From: a virus
IMG/VR virus record: IMGVR_UViG_3300025137_000110
Coordinates: 1-37,225 of that record
Reading direction: 5' to 3' (one strand)
Length of the DNA: 37,225 nucleotides
Part shown: in pieces, positions 21,601 through 31,300 of the stretch
Position numbering within the stretch: the first letter of the stretch is position 1
Layout of the letters: the number at the start of each line of letters is the position of its first letter
Made by a program: the position numbers and the translations under genes
The notes under the pieces: generated by a model
The model's database searches: none
What the model saw: the letters and a program-made list of their open reading frames with translations, nothing else
Told to the model about the DNA's origin: nothing

Positions 21601-23850
21601 TATAACACGAAGAAGAACGAAGTTAGTTCTAATACTGAAATCAAAGCAGAACTCCATGGTTCTAGTGTATCTGGAGTCCGCATCGTTAGTGGAGGTAATA
21701 ATCTGAGTAGTGGTGACAATAAGATGGTCGCTATCAACAACAGCAATGGAGTTGGTATTGTAACTGTCGCATATAGTGCTCCTAATGTTATTGTAACCCT
21801 AAAAACTCCTAATACAGGATTTACTGCAACTAACATTCCGTTTGCAGTTGGTGATAAAGTGTTTGTTGAGAATGTTGGTGTAACTTCTGGTCATGGATAC
21901 AACTCCTCCACGTTTGGATTTGATACCTTTACTCTAACGGCAGTCAATCCGGCTGTCGGTCTTATCGACAAAGCAACAATTACTTATGAGGTTCCTGTTG
22001 ATCCAGGCATATATGATTTAGGGACATTTGGTACAGTTAGTAATGATAAGGACATTGCTAAATTTGAAGTGACTCTAGAAGAAGGTAACTTCTTCAAAGG
22101 TGAGCAAATTATCAATAAGAGTAATTCCAAAACTTCTAGAATTGTCTCTGGGCAAGGAAAAACAAGAAATGTCATTCGTGTCAATAATGTTCGCGGATTC
22201 CAAGTTGGTGACAGCATTACTTCTGAACTATCTGGTGCAGGCGGTACTATTGAAAAGATAGAAACCTTTACTGGAAACTTTGATGTTGATGTGGTTTTCA
22301 AAAAACGTTTTGGTTGGGAAAATTCTGTTGGGGAATTGTCTAACTTCTATCAACGCATTCAAGACAGTGATTACTATCAATCATTCGCATATTCTCTGAA
22401 GAGCACTATTGGTATTTCATCTTGGAGTGAACCAGTTGATGCACTGGCACACATCGCGGGATTCAAAAAACATTCGGACATGTTGATCCCGTCTACTGGT
22501 ATTGGACAAACCTCTACTGTAAGTGTTGGCATAGGAACAATCTCTAAGTCTGTAGTTCTGATTGATACTGAAGACTCGTTGTCTAACGTTCACAACTTTG
22601 ACACTGTTTATGAAGAACCAAACTCAAGTAATACGATTAGTGACAAGATTATTTTCAACTCTAAACGTTTTGGTTCTTCTCTGATCTGCAAATCTAATCG
22701 TGTTCTGGAGATTGATGATATTAGTCCCCAGTTCTATGATGATCCTAATCTCATCAAAGCAGTTGCTATTGATCAGTTTGACACCACTTCTGCCAGTAGT
22801 CCTGTTTGTGTCAAATATTATGCTCAAGTTGTCCTAGATTCTTCTCTAGGAATTTCATACAATGCTACTCAGTATTGTGAGTTTGCTGTCTTTACAGATG
22901 GAACTGACGCATATATCAACCAATATTCTGATCTGTCAGATGCATTTGATTTAGGAGAATTTATTGTAAATCAAAGTGGATCTATTGTTGAAGTTTCATT
23001 TGAACCTTACAATAATACATACACCTACGACATCACATTCTATAAAGAATCAGTTTTGAAAACTCTTGGTGTAGGAAGCACTTCCTATGCCAACGTTGAG
23101 AAAATTGGTGTTAGTTCTGCTTTTTCAGCAACTGGTTCTCCAGCAACTCATACAATTCAAGATATTGATGCATCCGAGTTCAAGTCTGGAACAATTTTAG
23201 TTGTCCATTCTGCCAGTGGTGAAACTGATCTTGAGGAGTATAACTTCTTGGCAAATGGCACTGGCGGAGTTCTGTTCTCAGATTATGGCAACATGAATTC
23301 TGGCAGCACCTTAGGTGATTTTGATCTTGTTCAAAATAGTGGAGTTCTCAAACTCCAGTACACCCCCGCAGCAAACCAAGCAGTTACTATTAGAACTTTG
23401 ACTACATCTGTTGGTGTTGCTACTACTGCTGGACTGAATGTTTCTGAAATTCCTAATCTTAGTGTAGGTGACGCTGAGTTGAATGCTACTCGTACAGCGA
23501 TTGCTGCTACTGGTAGTCCTTCAGCAGTTATTGTTTCTAACAAGGATTATACAAACTATACTTCAGTGAAGTATTTTATTGAAGTGCATAACACCACAGA
23601 TAATGTATATTCAGTGTTCAACGTATCCGCAAATGCATTTGCTGGATATTCAAATTATAACGTATATAATAACCTGTCTAATGCTACTGAAATCAAGCGT
23701 GATATTCGTGCCATAGATATAAACATCAGTGGCAACAATATGCGTTTGCGGTTTACTCCACTAGCAAACAAAGACTACATTGTCAGGGTTTCTGAAATCC
23801 GAATTGACAAACCTGATAACGTCGCAAACGACACAACCATAACAATCTAA
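15616..23850 (+). CDS. 7: giant gp7-like baseplate wedge protein with YHYH domain
   Basis: 2744 aa, against 1032 for T4 gp7. The first 230 residues (SRVKIHEVVQSQIP...FLKQYYISQEFQGG...RQAKDFYRSKGTEEAFKILF) are the conserved cyanophage gp7-type region. The rest is a string of beta modules: EII-Y...TRGFSG segments (about 98-118 and 1498-1545); HGF..GD..VY...YFV...NSF.L units resembling the FCCH-type fold (about 556-608, 794-848, 909-974); and many GG..Y/GxGY segments (near 693, 1052, 1092, 1359, 1901, 1976, 2018). HSPILGWAYDGNPIYGP (about 1175-1195) is a YHYH-domain signature. By gene order it should link wedge and outer baseplate. Which parts contact receptors is unknown. The stop overlaps the next ATG (TAATG). 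Confidence 0.8.
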   Translation: MIETSLSRVKIHEVVQSQIPASIDAENPDFGEFLKQYYISQEFQGGSIDIAENLVEYKGLDFLNNENLIGFTSTTSYRDGAQKTIEVLSTKGWPQRYGLLKINDEIITYTGITTNSFTGCTRGFSGIENNIKTNQPEYLTFSVSGVGTHDTGARVENLSNVFLTQFLKKLKKQVLPGFSERPLHGRVDQSNFIRQAKDFYRSKGTEEAFKILFGALYGEKVEMIQPAKFMIRPSSADYVVNDVIIAKGISGDALKISGESLEQDTSPTKTEGSIYNVESVIVGLSTYYSIAISENTTFGEFQQKNKTFTTIQAPLGAVSLFVDSTVGFGTTGFVNIDDQNLYYSSKSYTKFDLDLPTASVIPIGSAATQGINAKSYENGDLNFPVELEIVGSLSTFNGEAVNQQQGSDINIKTLGVEQDDRRWSSWIYNTAVSYGVLEFISNGANNYNIKLDSDHVLFANDSIEIIDLDNNVIPGTITANISADTITVACSTLTPQTLYKIRRNLKINQQVIADVQNTYSDPHSSVFVASNSIPHWSISPSKRIRNFFTPASATNLIDITDHNLSDGDQVVYENVLGTELTNLSQGESYIVKRINDSQIALAFTPENVRSGQYIQVFSTADIGTSLSGKLTPTIFYGTELGAQKLLRKFNTPEFSSTSAVKTTQGGVGMFVNGVEIYSYKATDKLFYGSLKSVTVLNGGGGFDIINPPRLSSAQVGHTGVGASCIPQMKGTLQEVLVDADDTVGLDYEEVPTVSILGGNHKDVVARAKMKTVPQIIDFDSTTTGGVVNTSTDTFLFSKPHGFVNGDEIIYTTNGTSNIGIGTTPGTLIDSSSYFVKKTNDFSFRLAETKSNALAVNVDIIIPITGSGGGIQRFTSVRKRSRVDEILIEGEGSFHNREITTTSGINTFTNTIHIDNHGFNSGDVVVYSSDVASAGGLSNNSQYFTSKVSDNSFQLTTDKDNKNIISILSPGTGTQTFKDPEIQITISGRQGISTSNTTATPIVRGTVERVFVTNPGTDFGSTVINDNFKPEINTVIGKEAFLQPFIVNGRVDQIIIKSGGKDFFSTPDIIITGDGVGAKAKAIISNGQIISIEMIEKGGNYTQSETTVAAKTPGGDAIYSANLNEWVINQVDRYARFGDVSADDGFYEVTKDSSLGNPYVNYYAPSNLRNYLQDLGNTHSPILGWAYDGNPIYGPVGFSNPNGTGVLAYMQSSYVKLSTQRSNGPSIVDYPAGFFVEDYTYTPGFGDLDEHNGRFTVTPEYPNGVYAYFVTVTSNQISNPGSPFNNGREPLFPYVVGDSYRSQPEVLNLGFNFDQNIDPLKYNLVRNTKNYNINSYNFVSNSQKNTFVQSRIVSTNSGGITSLEIIDGGNEYGVGDRVVFDNSDTDGFGAIAHVSKISGPIISSFTSTINTFPDTTFVYTGGSVTGITTVPHNLVTGTTLRVDDVSSTLHNELEGRRTVTVNSVKSGLSTTINALGVNGGITTSVKLTDDPGKFEIDDILRIDNEQFLVYRIDSARNEIDLIRAQNGTAGVAHTNGARIDRLERKFTFGLENCDSTPTDDRIYFDASSQLGIGASIGQGEVHTITDQRILGAGGSRDIPKGSIFLPNHQFSNGEKIAYNYDNSTAIQYLTAGVGTASGWSASLPETLFVQVIDNNLVGVVTMQNQISSSSNRALFYSNIGIGNTHSFTSVRGKITGSIQITDVTATTKDPHTLRPGDQIDMNIVSTGTSSIALTYNPGNRFVSIGSSSNPKVTVIDGDLLEFDMADASLINTKLGFYLDQSYQKSFVGSGKSNIEVLYNGVPGSAGAKASVHFTPEIPRTLFYKLESFDNTKIIEIDDSIDDYTKIVVTQSDFTSKSSISSVTSNTFKFNIFENPERVGYTSVTADINYTTTSKNEKGPIANVLLVSKGARYKDLPQVTIGSTTGTSALLRASGSNIGKLDTVEIIQSGYDYPSDKTLRPEAEMPQVIFLKDNFTVSNVAITSTGKNYLIGPDLIIYNTKKNEVSSNTEIKAELHGSSVSGVRIVSGGNNLSSGDNKMVAINNSNGVGIVTVAYSAPNVIVTLKTPNTGFTATNIPFAVGDKVFVENVGVTSGHGYNSSTFGFDTFTLTAVNPAVGLIDKATITYEVPVDPGIYDLGTFGTVSNDKDIAKFEVTLEEGNFFKGEQIINKSNSKTSRIVSGQGKTRNVIRVNNVRGFQVGDSITSELSGAGGTIEKIETFTGNFDVDVVFKKRFGWENSVGELSNFYQRIQDSDYYQSFAYSLKSTIGISSWSEPVDALAHIAGFKKHSDMLIPSTGIGQTSTVSVGIGTISKSVVLIDTEDSLSNVHNFDTVYEEPNSSNTISDKIIFNSKRFGSSLICKSNRVLEIDDISPQFYDDPNLIKAVAIDQFDTTSASSPVCVKYYAQVVLDSSLGISYNATQYCEFAVFTDGTDAYINQYSDLSDAFDLGEFIVNQSGSIVEVSFEPYNNTYTYDITFYKESVLKTLGVGSTSYANVEKIGVSSAFSATGSPATHTIQDIDASEFKSGTILVVHSASGETDLEEYNFLANGTGGVLFSDYGNMNSGSTLGDFDLVQNSGVLKLQYTPAANQAVTIRTLTTSVGVATTAGLNVSEIPNLSVGDAELNATRTAIAATGSPSAVIVSNKDYTNYTSVKYFIEVHNTTDNVYSVFNVSANAFAGYSNYNVYNNLSNATEIKRDIRAIDINISGNNMRLRFTPLANKDYIVRVSEIRIDKPDNVANDTTITI

Positions 23851-26747
23851 TGGGATTTCAACTAGGGTCCGTCAACAAAAAATTCAACTCTGAGCAAGAG
23901 ACCTTTCTTCATACGTTCGATCTGAAACATGAGGGAGATCCCCTGTTCAAGAAAGAATTTGTTGGTGATAGCACAACCGGCATTCTTCTGGGAGACGACT
24001 CCTTTATTATCTCTAACCATTTCTATCGGACTGGTGAGGAGTTGATATACGATTCTCATCCTGATATAGAATTTACTGGGGCAAGTTCTCCGATTGGTAT
24101 TCAGCATGGACTGAATGGAGTTGGTGCTGCAACTACCTTACCTAAGAGTGTGTTTGCAATCAAGGTTGATGAGAATAAGATTCGTCTGGCAGCAACAAAA
24201 GCATTAGCGTTACAGAATTCTCCTATTGGTATTACAACTGTTGGTGTGGGTGCTACTCATGCCTTCACTACAACTAAATTGAATACAAAATGTATTATTT
24301 TACTTGATAACATTGTTCAATCTCCAGTTTATCCACGCCAAACTTCTACTTCAACACTAGTTTCTATTGCTAATAATACGGTTGTATTATCTGATGCAAG
24401 TGATTTTGAACCGTATAGTCTGATCAAGATCAATGATGAGATCATGCAGGTTGAAGTCACCGCTGTTGGTGGCAATCCAAATGCAATGCTTGTAAAGAGG
24501 AATTGGTTAGGAACTAGGTTACAATCCCATGCTTCTGGATCCACCGCCATGATGGTGCTTGGTGATTATAACATTATTGGAGATAAAATTACTTTTGTAG
24601 ATGTTCCTTTTGGTGGTAATCGTAGACAAGTTGGTATCAATTCAGATATTATCGTTGGTCTAGGAACAAACCACAACTTTAGTATACTTACAGAAAGTCT
24701 TGAAACGGGAAGTACTATCAAACTTAGTTCGTTGAACCCACCATCTCCATTGGTTAGTAACCAGGAGTATTTTATTATTCAATCTGCTCCTAACACGTTT
24801 AGATTTGCAGAGACTAAAGATGACGCAGTAACTGGTCAACCAATTGCACTTACCTCTGCTGGTATTGGAACTCATACCCTAATCTTTGCTGACGATATTG
24901 TTGGTAGTTCTTTCCAAGGTAGAGCATTTACTCGCAGTGACTATGACGGCAATATTGTCGTTGACGACATCGCACAAAATTTTAGTGGTATTGGCAAGAC
25001 ATTTACCTTGACTTCTGATGGCAGTAATACTACAGGCATTACTAGCGACTTTGGTGCAATTCTAATCAATAATATTTTCCAAAAACCTTCTACTGATTAT
25101 AGTTTTATTGGTGGTTCTGCAACAGGTATTACCTCAGTTCGATTCACTGGATCTCAAACCCCTGGTGGTGTAGAGGTCATTAGCACCGATGATGTAAATG
25201 CCAACAAACTACCTAGAAGAGGTATTGTTGTTTCTATTGGCAATAGTCAAGGTTTTGGTTATCAACCTGGTTTATATGATGATGTAAAACTAGAAAGTGC
25301 TAACACTGGTGTGGGTGCTAGCATTTCTGTTGAGATTGGTGTTGGAAAAAGTCTGGGTGAGTTCACAATCACTAATCCTGGATATGGGTATACCGTTGGG
25401 GAGACCCTCAATGTAGTTGGTATTCCGACTATTAGTACCATTGGAGCAAATTTCCAAAACGCTATCTTTACAGTAGAAGACACAGCAGATGATGAGTTTG
25501 CTGGTTGGGTGTTTGGTAAGTTGCAAATTCTTGATGATATCAGCAATGAATTTGACAGTCGTAAGAGTGTGTTCCAACTAAAGAATGAGAATGTTGTTCT
25601 TAGTATTGAAAAACTTCAAGGTAGTCTAATTAGTCTTGATGATGTTCTGTTGATTTTTATCAATGATGTCCTCCAAAAACCAGGTGTTGCATACAATTTC
25701 TCTGGAGGAACTAGAATTGAATTTACTGAACCTCCTGTAGAAGGTTCCAGTTGCCAAATTCTATTTTATAGAGGAACAGATTCTGATATTGATAGTGCTA
25801 CTGCCCTCCAGTCTATCAAAAAAGGTGACGGTGTAAAGATTATTGATCAAGATGGACGAATTGTTCGTGATATTTTGAGTCGCGATACCCTTCTTACTAC
25901 AAACTATAAGGGTCCTAATATTACTGATGTGAAAGATCCACTTCGTCCTCTACGATGGACTAAGCAGAGAGATGATATTTTTGTAGACGGTGTAAAAGTT
26001 AGTAAGTCTCGTATTGAACTTTCTGGAAATGTTTTCCCATCTTCCCGAATAATCAAAAATATTGCTAGCAGTAACACTAGTGTTTATTTGCAAGGTGGTG
26101 CTCTTGGATTTAGATTTAGTGAGGGTAATACATTCAATCCAACATCAGATTTCCCCATCAAGATTGTAGACACTGCCAGACCCACCACTGGATTTGGTCT
26201 TACCACTTACGTACAACCTGTTGTTAGTATCGAAACTGCTAACATTGCAGGTGACCAGGGAACTATATGTGGTGTGGGTGTAAGTGCCCAAGCAATGCAA
26301 TTACACTTCCATATCCCACTCAATGCTCAAGCAAGAGTCGCTAAATATGGTGGTATATCCAAGACCGGTATTAGTACCGGTGATTACTTTGTTATCTCCC
26401 GATCTAATGTTGGTAATGGTGTAACTGCACTTTCTCAAGACAGAACTGCAACAGTTGGTATTGCTACAGAGTTCCTAGATGGTGTATATGAAGCATCACA
26501 CATCGAAGATCTTGCTTCCCAAGTTGTTAGAGTTCATGTCAATCTCCAAACAAACCATGGTTTAGCATCAGGGTTTGTAGGTTTGAGTAGTGATGTAGGT
26601 AACAACTATGGCACATTTAGTTGGGCAAAAGTTACCTGTGGAACTATAGGTACTTCGTTTGCTGTCAACTCTACAGAAGGTCTAGTTGGTCTGTCCACTG
26701 CACCTGAAGTTGTGAGAACTAGCAAATTACTCTTGGATCTCCCATAA
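23850..26747 (+). CDS. virion structural (baseplate) protein, 965 aa
   Basis: Starts MGFQLGSVNKKFNSEQETFL by TAATG overlap with the giant gene. It shares modules with it: HFYRTGEELIYDSHPD and a following KVDENKIRLA unit (about 57-110), INDEIMQVEV...KRNWLGTRLQSHASG (about 190-230), EYFIIQSAPNTFRFAET (about 304-320) and NPGYGYTVGETLNVVG (about 508-523). Two segments of the form I-NNIFQKP..DY.F.GG and INDVLQKPGVAYNFSGG (about 405 and 607) are a duplicated unit common in cyanophage structural proteins. I cannot match it to a T4 gene. Position between gp7-like and gp8 argues for a baseplate or baseplate-fibre component. Confidence 0.75.
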   Translation: MGFQLGSVNKKFNSEQETFLHTFDLKHEGDPLFKKEFVGDSTTGILLGDDSFIISNHFYRTGEELIYDSHPDIEFTGASSPIGIQHGLNGVGAATTLPKSVFAIKVDENKIRLAATKALALQNSPIGITTVGVGATHAFTTTKLNTKCIILLDNIVQSPVYPRQTSTSTLVSIANNTVVLSDASDFEPYSLIKINDEIMQVEVTAVGGNPNAMLVKRNWLGTRLQSHASGSTAMMVLGDYNIIGDKITFVDVPFGGNRRQVGINSDIIVGLGTNHNFSILTESLETGSTIKLSSLNPPSPLVSNQEYFIIQSAPNTFRFAETKDDAVTGQPIALTSAGIGTHTLIFADDIVGSSFQGRAFTRSDYDGNIVVDDIAQNFSGIGKTFTLTSDGSNTTGITSDFGAILINNIFQKPSTDYSFIGGSATGITSVRFTGSQTPGGVEVISTDDVNANKLPRRGIVVSIGNSQGFGYQPGLYDDVKLESANTGVGASISVEIGVGKSLGEFTITNPGYGYTVGETLNVVGIPTISTIGANFQNAIFTVEDTADDEFAGWVFGKLQILDDISNEFDSRKSVFQLKNENVVLSIEKLQGSLISLDDVLLIFINDVLQKPGVAYNFSGGTRIEFTEPPVEGSSCQILFYRGTDSDIDSATALQSIKKGDGVKIIDQDGRIVRDILSRDTLLTTNYKGPNITDVKDPLRPLRWTKQRDDIFVDGVKVSKSRIELSGNVFPSSRIIKNIASSNTSVYLQGGALGFRFSEGNTFNPTSDFPIKIVDTARPTTGFGLTTYVQPVVSIETANIAGDQGTICGVGVSAQAMQLHFHIPLNAQARVAKYGGISKTGISTGDYFVISRSNVGNGVTALSQDRTATVGIATEFLDGVYEASHIEDLASQVVRVHVNLQTNHGLASGFVGLSSDVGNNYGTFSWAKVTCGTIGTSFAVNSTEGLVGLSTAPEVVRTSKLLLDLP

Positions 26748-26750
26748 ATA
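26744..26750 (+). promoter_or_regulatory. T4-type late promoter before gp8
   Basis: ATAAATA in CATAAATAAAAG, 22 bases before the gp8 ATG. The core overlaps the stop codon of the preceding gene. Confidence 0.6.
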
Positions 26751-26772
26751 AAAGATAAAGTTCAATAGCGTA

Positions 26773-28302
26773 ATGCCAGCCATTATAACTGATCAAATTA
26801 GGGTGTTGAACGCATCTAACTTTGTTAGTGGTATTTCGACCACTGATAACAGTTATTATGTTTTTATTGGCTTACCGAACGCCACTGATGTATCTTCTGA
26901 TTGGAACACCAACACCCCGGCACCCATCGATAATTTCGATGAGCACGATAAAATCTATGACACATTGATTTCTGCAAAGAAAATCAATTCAACCGATGTC
27001 CTTCGGGTTATTCGTAAGAATAATTGGACTAGTGGTTCTATCTATGAAATGTATCGTCATGACTATAGTATTGATAACCTAAGTCCAAACACTAGTTCGA
27101 CTAACCTTTACAATTCTAATTATTACATCATAAACTCAGACTTCCGAGTTTATGAATGTGTCTATAATGGTGCTGCACCATCAAATAGTGGTAAGGGGAT
27201 TATTTCTCTCCAAGAACCAGTGCATACGGATCTCCAACCTCGTTTGGAAAGTGATGGATATATTTGGAAGTATCTTTATACTATCAAACCCGGCGACATT
27301 ATCAAGTTTGATAGTGCCGACTACATTCCAGTCCCCCGTGATTGGGCAAAAAATACTGATGTAGCAGACGTTCGCAATGCTGCTGTTGACGGAAAGATTG
27401 AAGTTATTGTTATTGACAACGTTTCTAGTGCGTCATATCAGTTCTCTGGTACAAAGAATGGAGTTCCCATTCGTGGGGACGGTCAAGATGGGGTAGCGTC
27501 TGTTACCTTTGTCAATGGCAAACCGACAACAGTACAGGTCACCAACGGTGGCACTGGATATACATTTGCAACCCTTGACCTTGATTCCGTCGTCAATGGT
27601 TCTGGTGCGTCCTTCTCAGTAATTATTCCTCCTCCAGGTGGGCATGGTTCTGATATATACCGGGAACTAGGTTCCAATAAAGTTCTAGTTTACTCACGTA
27701 TTGAAAACTCAGACGTTACCAATCCTGACTTCCCTACAGGTAACCAGTTTGCTCGTATTGGAGTTATCAAGAATCCTCTTGTTAGTGGTAGCACTAACCT
27801 GTTGGATGCTCCTACTGCATCTGGTCTGTATGGTATTCGTTTGACTGGTGCTGCCTCTACTACCATGTCAGTGCAGACTGATGGGCAGTTGTCGCAGACA
27901 GTAGGTATTGGTTCTACTGCTCTTGGTAAAATTATCGGGTACGATACTATAACCCAAGTTCTCCAGTATTGGCAAGATCGTAGTGTTGCCAATGGAGATA
28001 CAGCATCCATGCATCAATACCGTCTAAATAGGTTTACGAAAACTCCTGGTACAGGAGGATCTTTGAACGTCGTGGTCCAAACAACCACTGGTACAGAGAC
28101 TCTTACTATTGATAGTGGATTTACTGGTGTATCTACATCTGTAAACAACCGCACTTATTATTTCGGACAAACTTTCAATTCTGGTATTGCTTCTCCTGAA
28201 ATCCAAAAGTATTCTGGTGATATTATCTACGTAGATAATCGCCCAGAAGTTACTAGAGCGACAAATCAAAGAGAAGATATCAAAATTATCTTAGAATTCT
28301 GA
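26773..28302 (+). CDS. 8: baseplate wedge protein gp8
   Basis: 509 aa (T4 gp8 is 334). The ends match T4 gp8: an N-terminal half with DVLRVIRKNNWTSGSIYEMY, YECVYNG, LESDGYIWKYLYTI and YIPVP, corresponding to T4 IPRRDWGDTRY, YRCL, GDGYVWEYLFEI and YIVVP, and a C-terminus IIYVDNRPEVTRATNQREDI that mirrors MIYMENRPPIIMAMDQTEEI. About 170 extra residues in the middle include VNGKPTTVQVTNGGTGY (about 242-262), the GxGY-type module of the neighbouring giants, so a foreign beta unit has been inserted into the gp8 core. In T4, gp8 dimers sit on the wedge periphery near gp10 and gp7. Confidence 0.9.
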   Translation: MPAIITDQIRVLNASNFVSGISTTDNSYYVFIGLPNATDVSSDWNTNTPAPIDNFDEHDKIYDTLISAKKINSTDVLRVIRKNNWTSGSIYEMYRHDYSIDNLSPNTSSTNLYNSNYYIINSDFRVYECVYNGAAPSNSGKGIISLQEPVHTDLQPRLESDGYIWKYLYTIKPGDIIKFDSADYIPVPRDWAKNTDVADVRNAAVDGKIEVIVIDNVSSASYQFSGTKNGVPIRGDGQDGVASVTFVNGKPTTVQVTNGGTGYTFATLDLDSVVNGSGASFSVIIPPPGGHGSDIYRELGSNKVLVYSRIENSDVTNPDFPTGNQFARIGVIKNPLVSGSTNLLDAPTASGLYGIRLTGAASTTMSVQTDGQLSQTVGIGSTALGKIIGYDTITQVLQYWQDRSVANGDTASMHQYRLNRFTKTPGTGGSLNVVVQTTTGTETLTIDSGFTGVSTSVNNRTYYFGQTFNSGIASPEIQKYSGDIIYVDNRPEVTRATNQREDIKIILEF

Positions 28303-28306
28303 TACG

Positions 28307-31300
28307 ATGCCACAGAACACCAACCTAAATGTCAGTCCATATTTTGACGACTTTGATTCTGAAAAGAATTTCAACAAAGTTCTGTTCAAACCAGGATCTC
28401 CGGTTCAAGCAAGAGAACTAACAACGTTACAATCTATCCTACAGGGACAGATTGAGAAGTTTGGTAAACATATCTTCAAAGAGGGATCTGTTGTAATTCC
28501 TGGTAAGTTCAACTATGACTTTGACTATACGTATGTCAAAGTAGAGTCTACATTCTTTGGTGTTCCTGTAGAACTCTACTACGACAAACTGATTGGTCTT
28601 CGTATCAAAGGAAAGACTTCGGGCGTCATTGCTCAGGTGGTTCTTGTTCTGTCATCAGAAGATTCTACTGATAATTGTACTACAATTTATCTCAAGTATG
28701 AGACTAGTTCTGAGGATCTTTCAACATCTACCTTCCTAGACGGAGAAAACTTAGTTACTCTGAAAGATTTCACTTATGGAGTAACAACTATTACTGAGGG
28801 TTCTGACTTTGCCACTACTCTCAATTCTAATGCAAGTGGTGCAGGTTCTGCCTTTACTCTGATTCGTGGTGTTTACTTTGCACGTGGTGCCTTTGTTGAA
28901 GTACCCACTCAGACCCTCCTGCTAGACCAGTACAGCAACGCTCCTTCCTTCCGTGTAGGATTCCAAGTAGTTGAGGAGATCATCACTGCTGTAGAGGATC
29001 CTACGCTGTATGATAACGCAGCAGGTTTCTCTAACTTTACTGCTCCGGGTGCAGATCGACTGAAGATTAGTCTTGCTCTGACCCGTAAGAGTTTAGATGA
29101 TTTCAATGATGAAAACTTTATTGAACTGCTTCGTACAGATAATGGTGAAGTCAAGCAGTTAGTTGATCGTACTGTTTATAGTGAAATTGCTAAAGAATTT
29201 GCTCGTCGTACGTTCGATGAAAGTGGCAATTACTTTGTCAATAAGTTTGATTTAGAAGCAAAAGAGTGTCTAAATGATCGGTACTCTAACTTTGGGCAAT
29301 TCAGTGCATCAAGACTGACTGAAGATGGTAACAAACCATCTAAAGATTTGATGTGTATCCGGGTTGGTCCTGGTAAAGCATACGTACAAGGTTTTGAAAC
29401 ACGGGTTATTGGTACTCGATTTATTGATGTCAAGAAACCTCGTACCACAAACGATGTAAAAAATCGTGCGATCCCATTTGAGGCAGGTAATCGCCTCCGT
29501 GTCAACAATACATTGAGTGCAGCCCAGATTGCTATTGCTGCGGCTAACTCTGATTTTGTTGACCTCCGTAGTGAGCGTCTTGATAGTAATAAAGCAACTG
29601 CATCCGGTGACAGCATCGGTCGTGCTCGCGTCTATGATTATAAACTTCAAAACACATCCTACACCGGCAATAGTTCAGTTTTTGAACTCTTCTTGTTTGA
29701 TATTGTCACAGATACTAAACTGACTGTCAACCAAGCAATCACTTTGAATGCACCTGCTCTAGTTGAGGGTACTCGTTCTGGTGCCCGTGGTATGCTTCGT
29801 AGCAACACCAGTAGTGCAGAACTTATTCTTTGCGAAACTGCTGGTAAGTTCTTGATCGATGAACCCATTCGGGTGAATGGAGAAGACCAAGGTCGTATCA
29901 TCACCAATGTGCGTGAGTATGGTATGGCAGATGTGAAGTCTGTCCGTTCTACAGGTGGTAGTCGTACATTTGCTGCCGACACTGTTCTTGAGGACCAGTT
30001 CAACTTCGGTTCACAAGAATTCTTCCTAACCTCCGCTGGAGCGTTGACTTCCGGTTCTACTGGATGGGCAAAGCGTTTGAAGATTGGTGACATTGTTTCA
30101 TATAATGCCTCTGGACAAAGCGATACTGTTTATAACCAGGTCTCAGCCATTGCAGGAACTAATCAGAGTGCGACTCTAGTAGCAAGTGCTGATGCAGCAG
30201 TTTCTGGTGTTGCACATCATGCTTTGCCTAGTGGCACCATTGCAATCACTGGTCTAAAAGTCGTCTCTCCCAAATTAGTTGGTTCTGACACAGGTTTCCT
30301 ATTTGCAGAAATGCCCAACAGCAATGTTGAGAGCGTTGATCTAACAAACGCAGTTATTTCTACTCGTCAAGAACTAACAGGGCAATCAACTGATAGTAGT
30401 GGTCAGTTGACTTTACCGTCTCTGGTTGGTACGGATTTTGTATATTCTGCGTTTGATGAAGAGCGTTATACTATTGCTTACAGTAACGGTGCTATTGAAA
30501 CACTGTCGGAAGACCAAATTGTATTCACTGGTGGCAGTAAGTCTGGTACTATTTCTGGATTGACTGCTAGTCAGTCTTCAAATGTTATTGTTCATGTTAC
30601 AAAACAGAAAACAAACGTATCTTCTAAACTGAAGACGCTGACAAAATCTACTGCTCTTGTGGTAGATGGATCTAGCAACTCTAGTAGTGCAGGTCTTTCT
30701 GATGGTCTTACCTCTAATTCAATTTACGGAAAACGAGTTCAAGATAGAGAAGTTTCACTTGACTACCCTGACATTGTTCAGGTTCATGCCGTATTTGAGT
30801 CTTCTGGGTCTGGAGATCCAACTATACCATCTATAACTTTATCATCATTTACTGGTCCTAATAACAACAATACTGACTTGATTGTTGGTGAAGTTGGTAT
30901 TGGACAGTCTTCTGGTTGTGCTGCTTGTATTTTAGCGCGTAGTGGTAGCACTTCTATTGAAATTTTTACTAAGAACTCGCGCAACTTTATTGAAACTGAA
31001 GAGATTCTGTTTGAAACTAGTGGTGTCAAGGCAAATGTTTCTGTCATCACTCCTGGCGATCCTAACATCCGTAAGAACTTTGTTCTGGACAACGGTCAAA
31101 GAGATGAGTATTTTGACTTCGGACGTTTGGTTCGTAAGCAAAATGCTGGTGAACCTCAAGGTCGTTTGAAGATTTTCTTTGACCACTATGAGGTCAATGC
31201 ACAGGATGCTGGTGATATTGTTACTGCATCTAGTTATGAGAAGGCGGAGTATGACAGAATTCCTTCTTATGCAAACGTTCGTAACAGTGACATCATTGAT

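Noticed and set aside
29230-30093. Minus-strand ORFs of 113-144 codons inside the DUF4815 giant
   Set aside because: Ser/Arg-rich shadow frames opposite a clear coding sequence.
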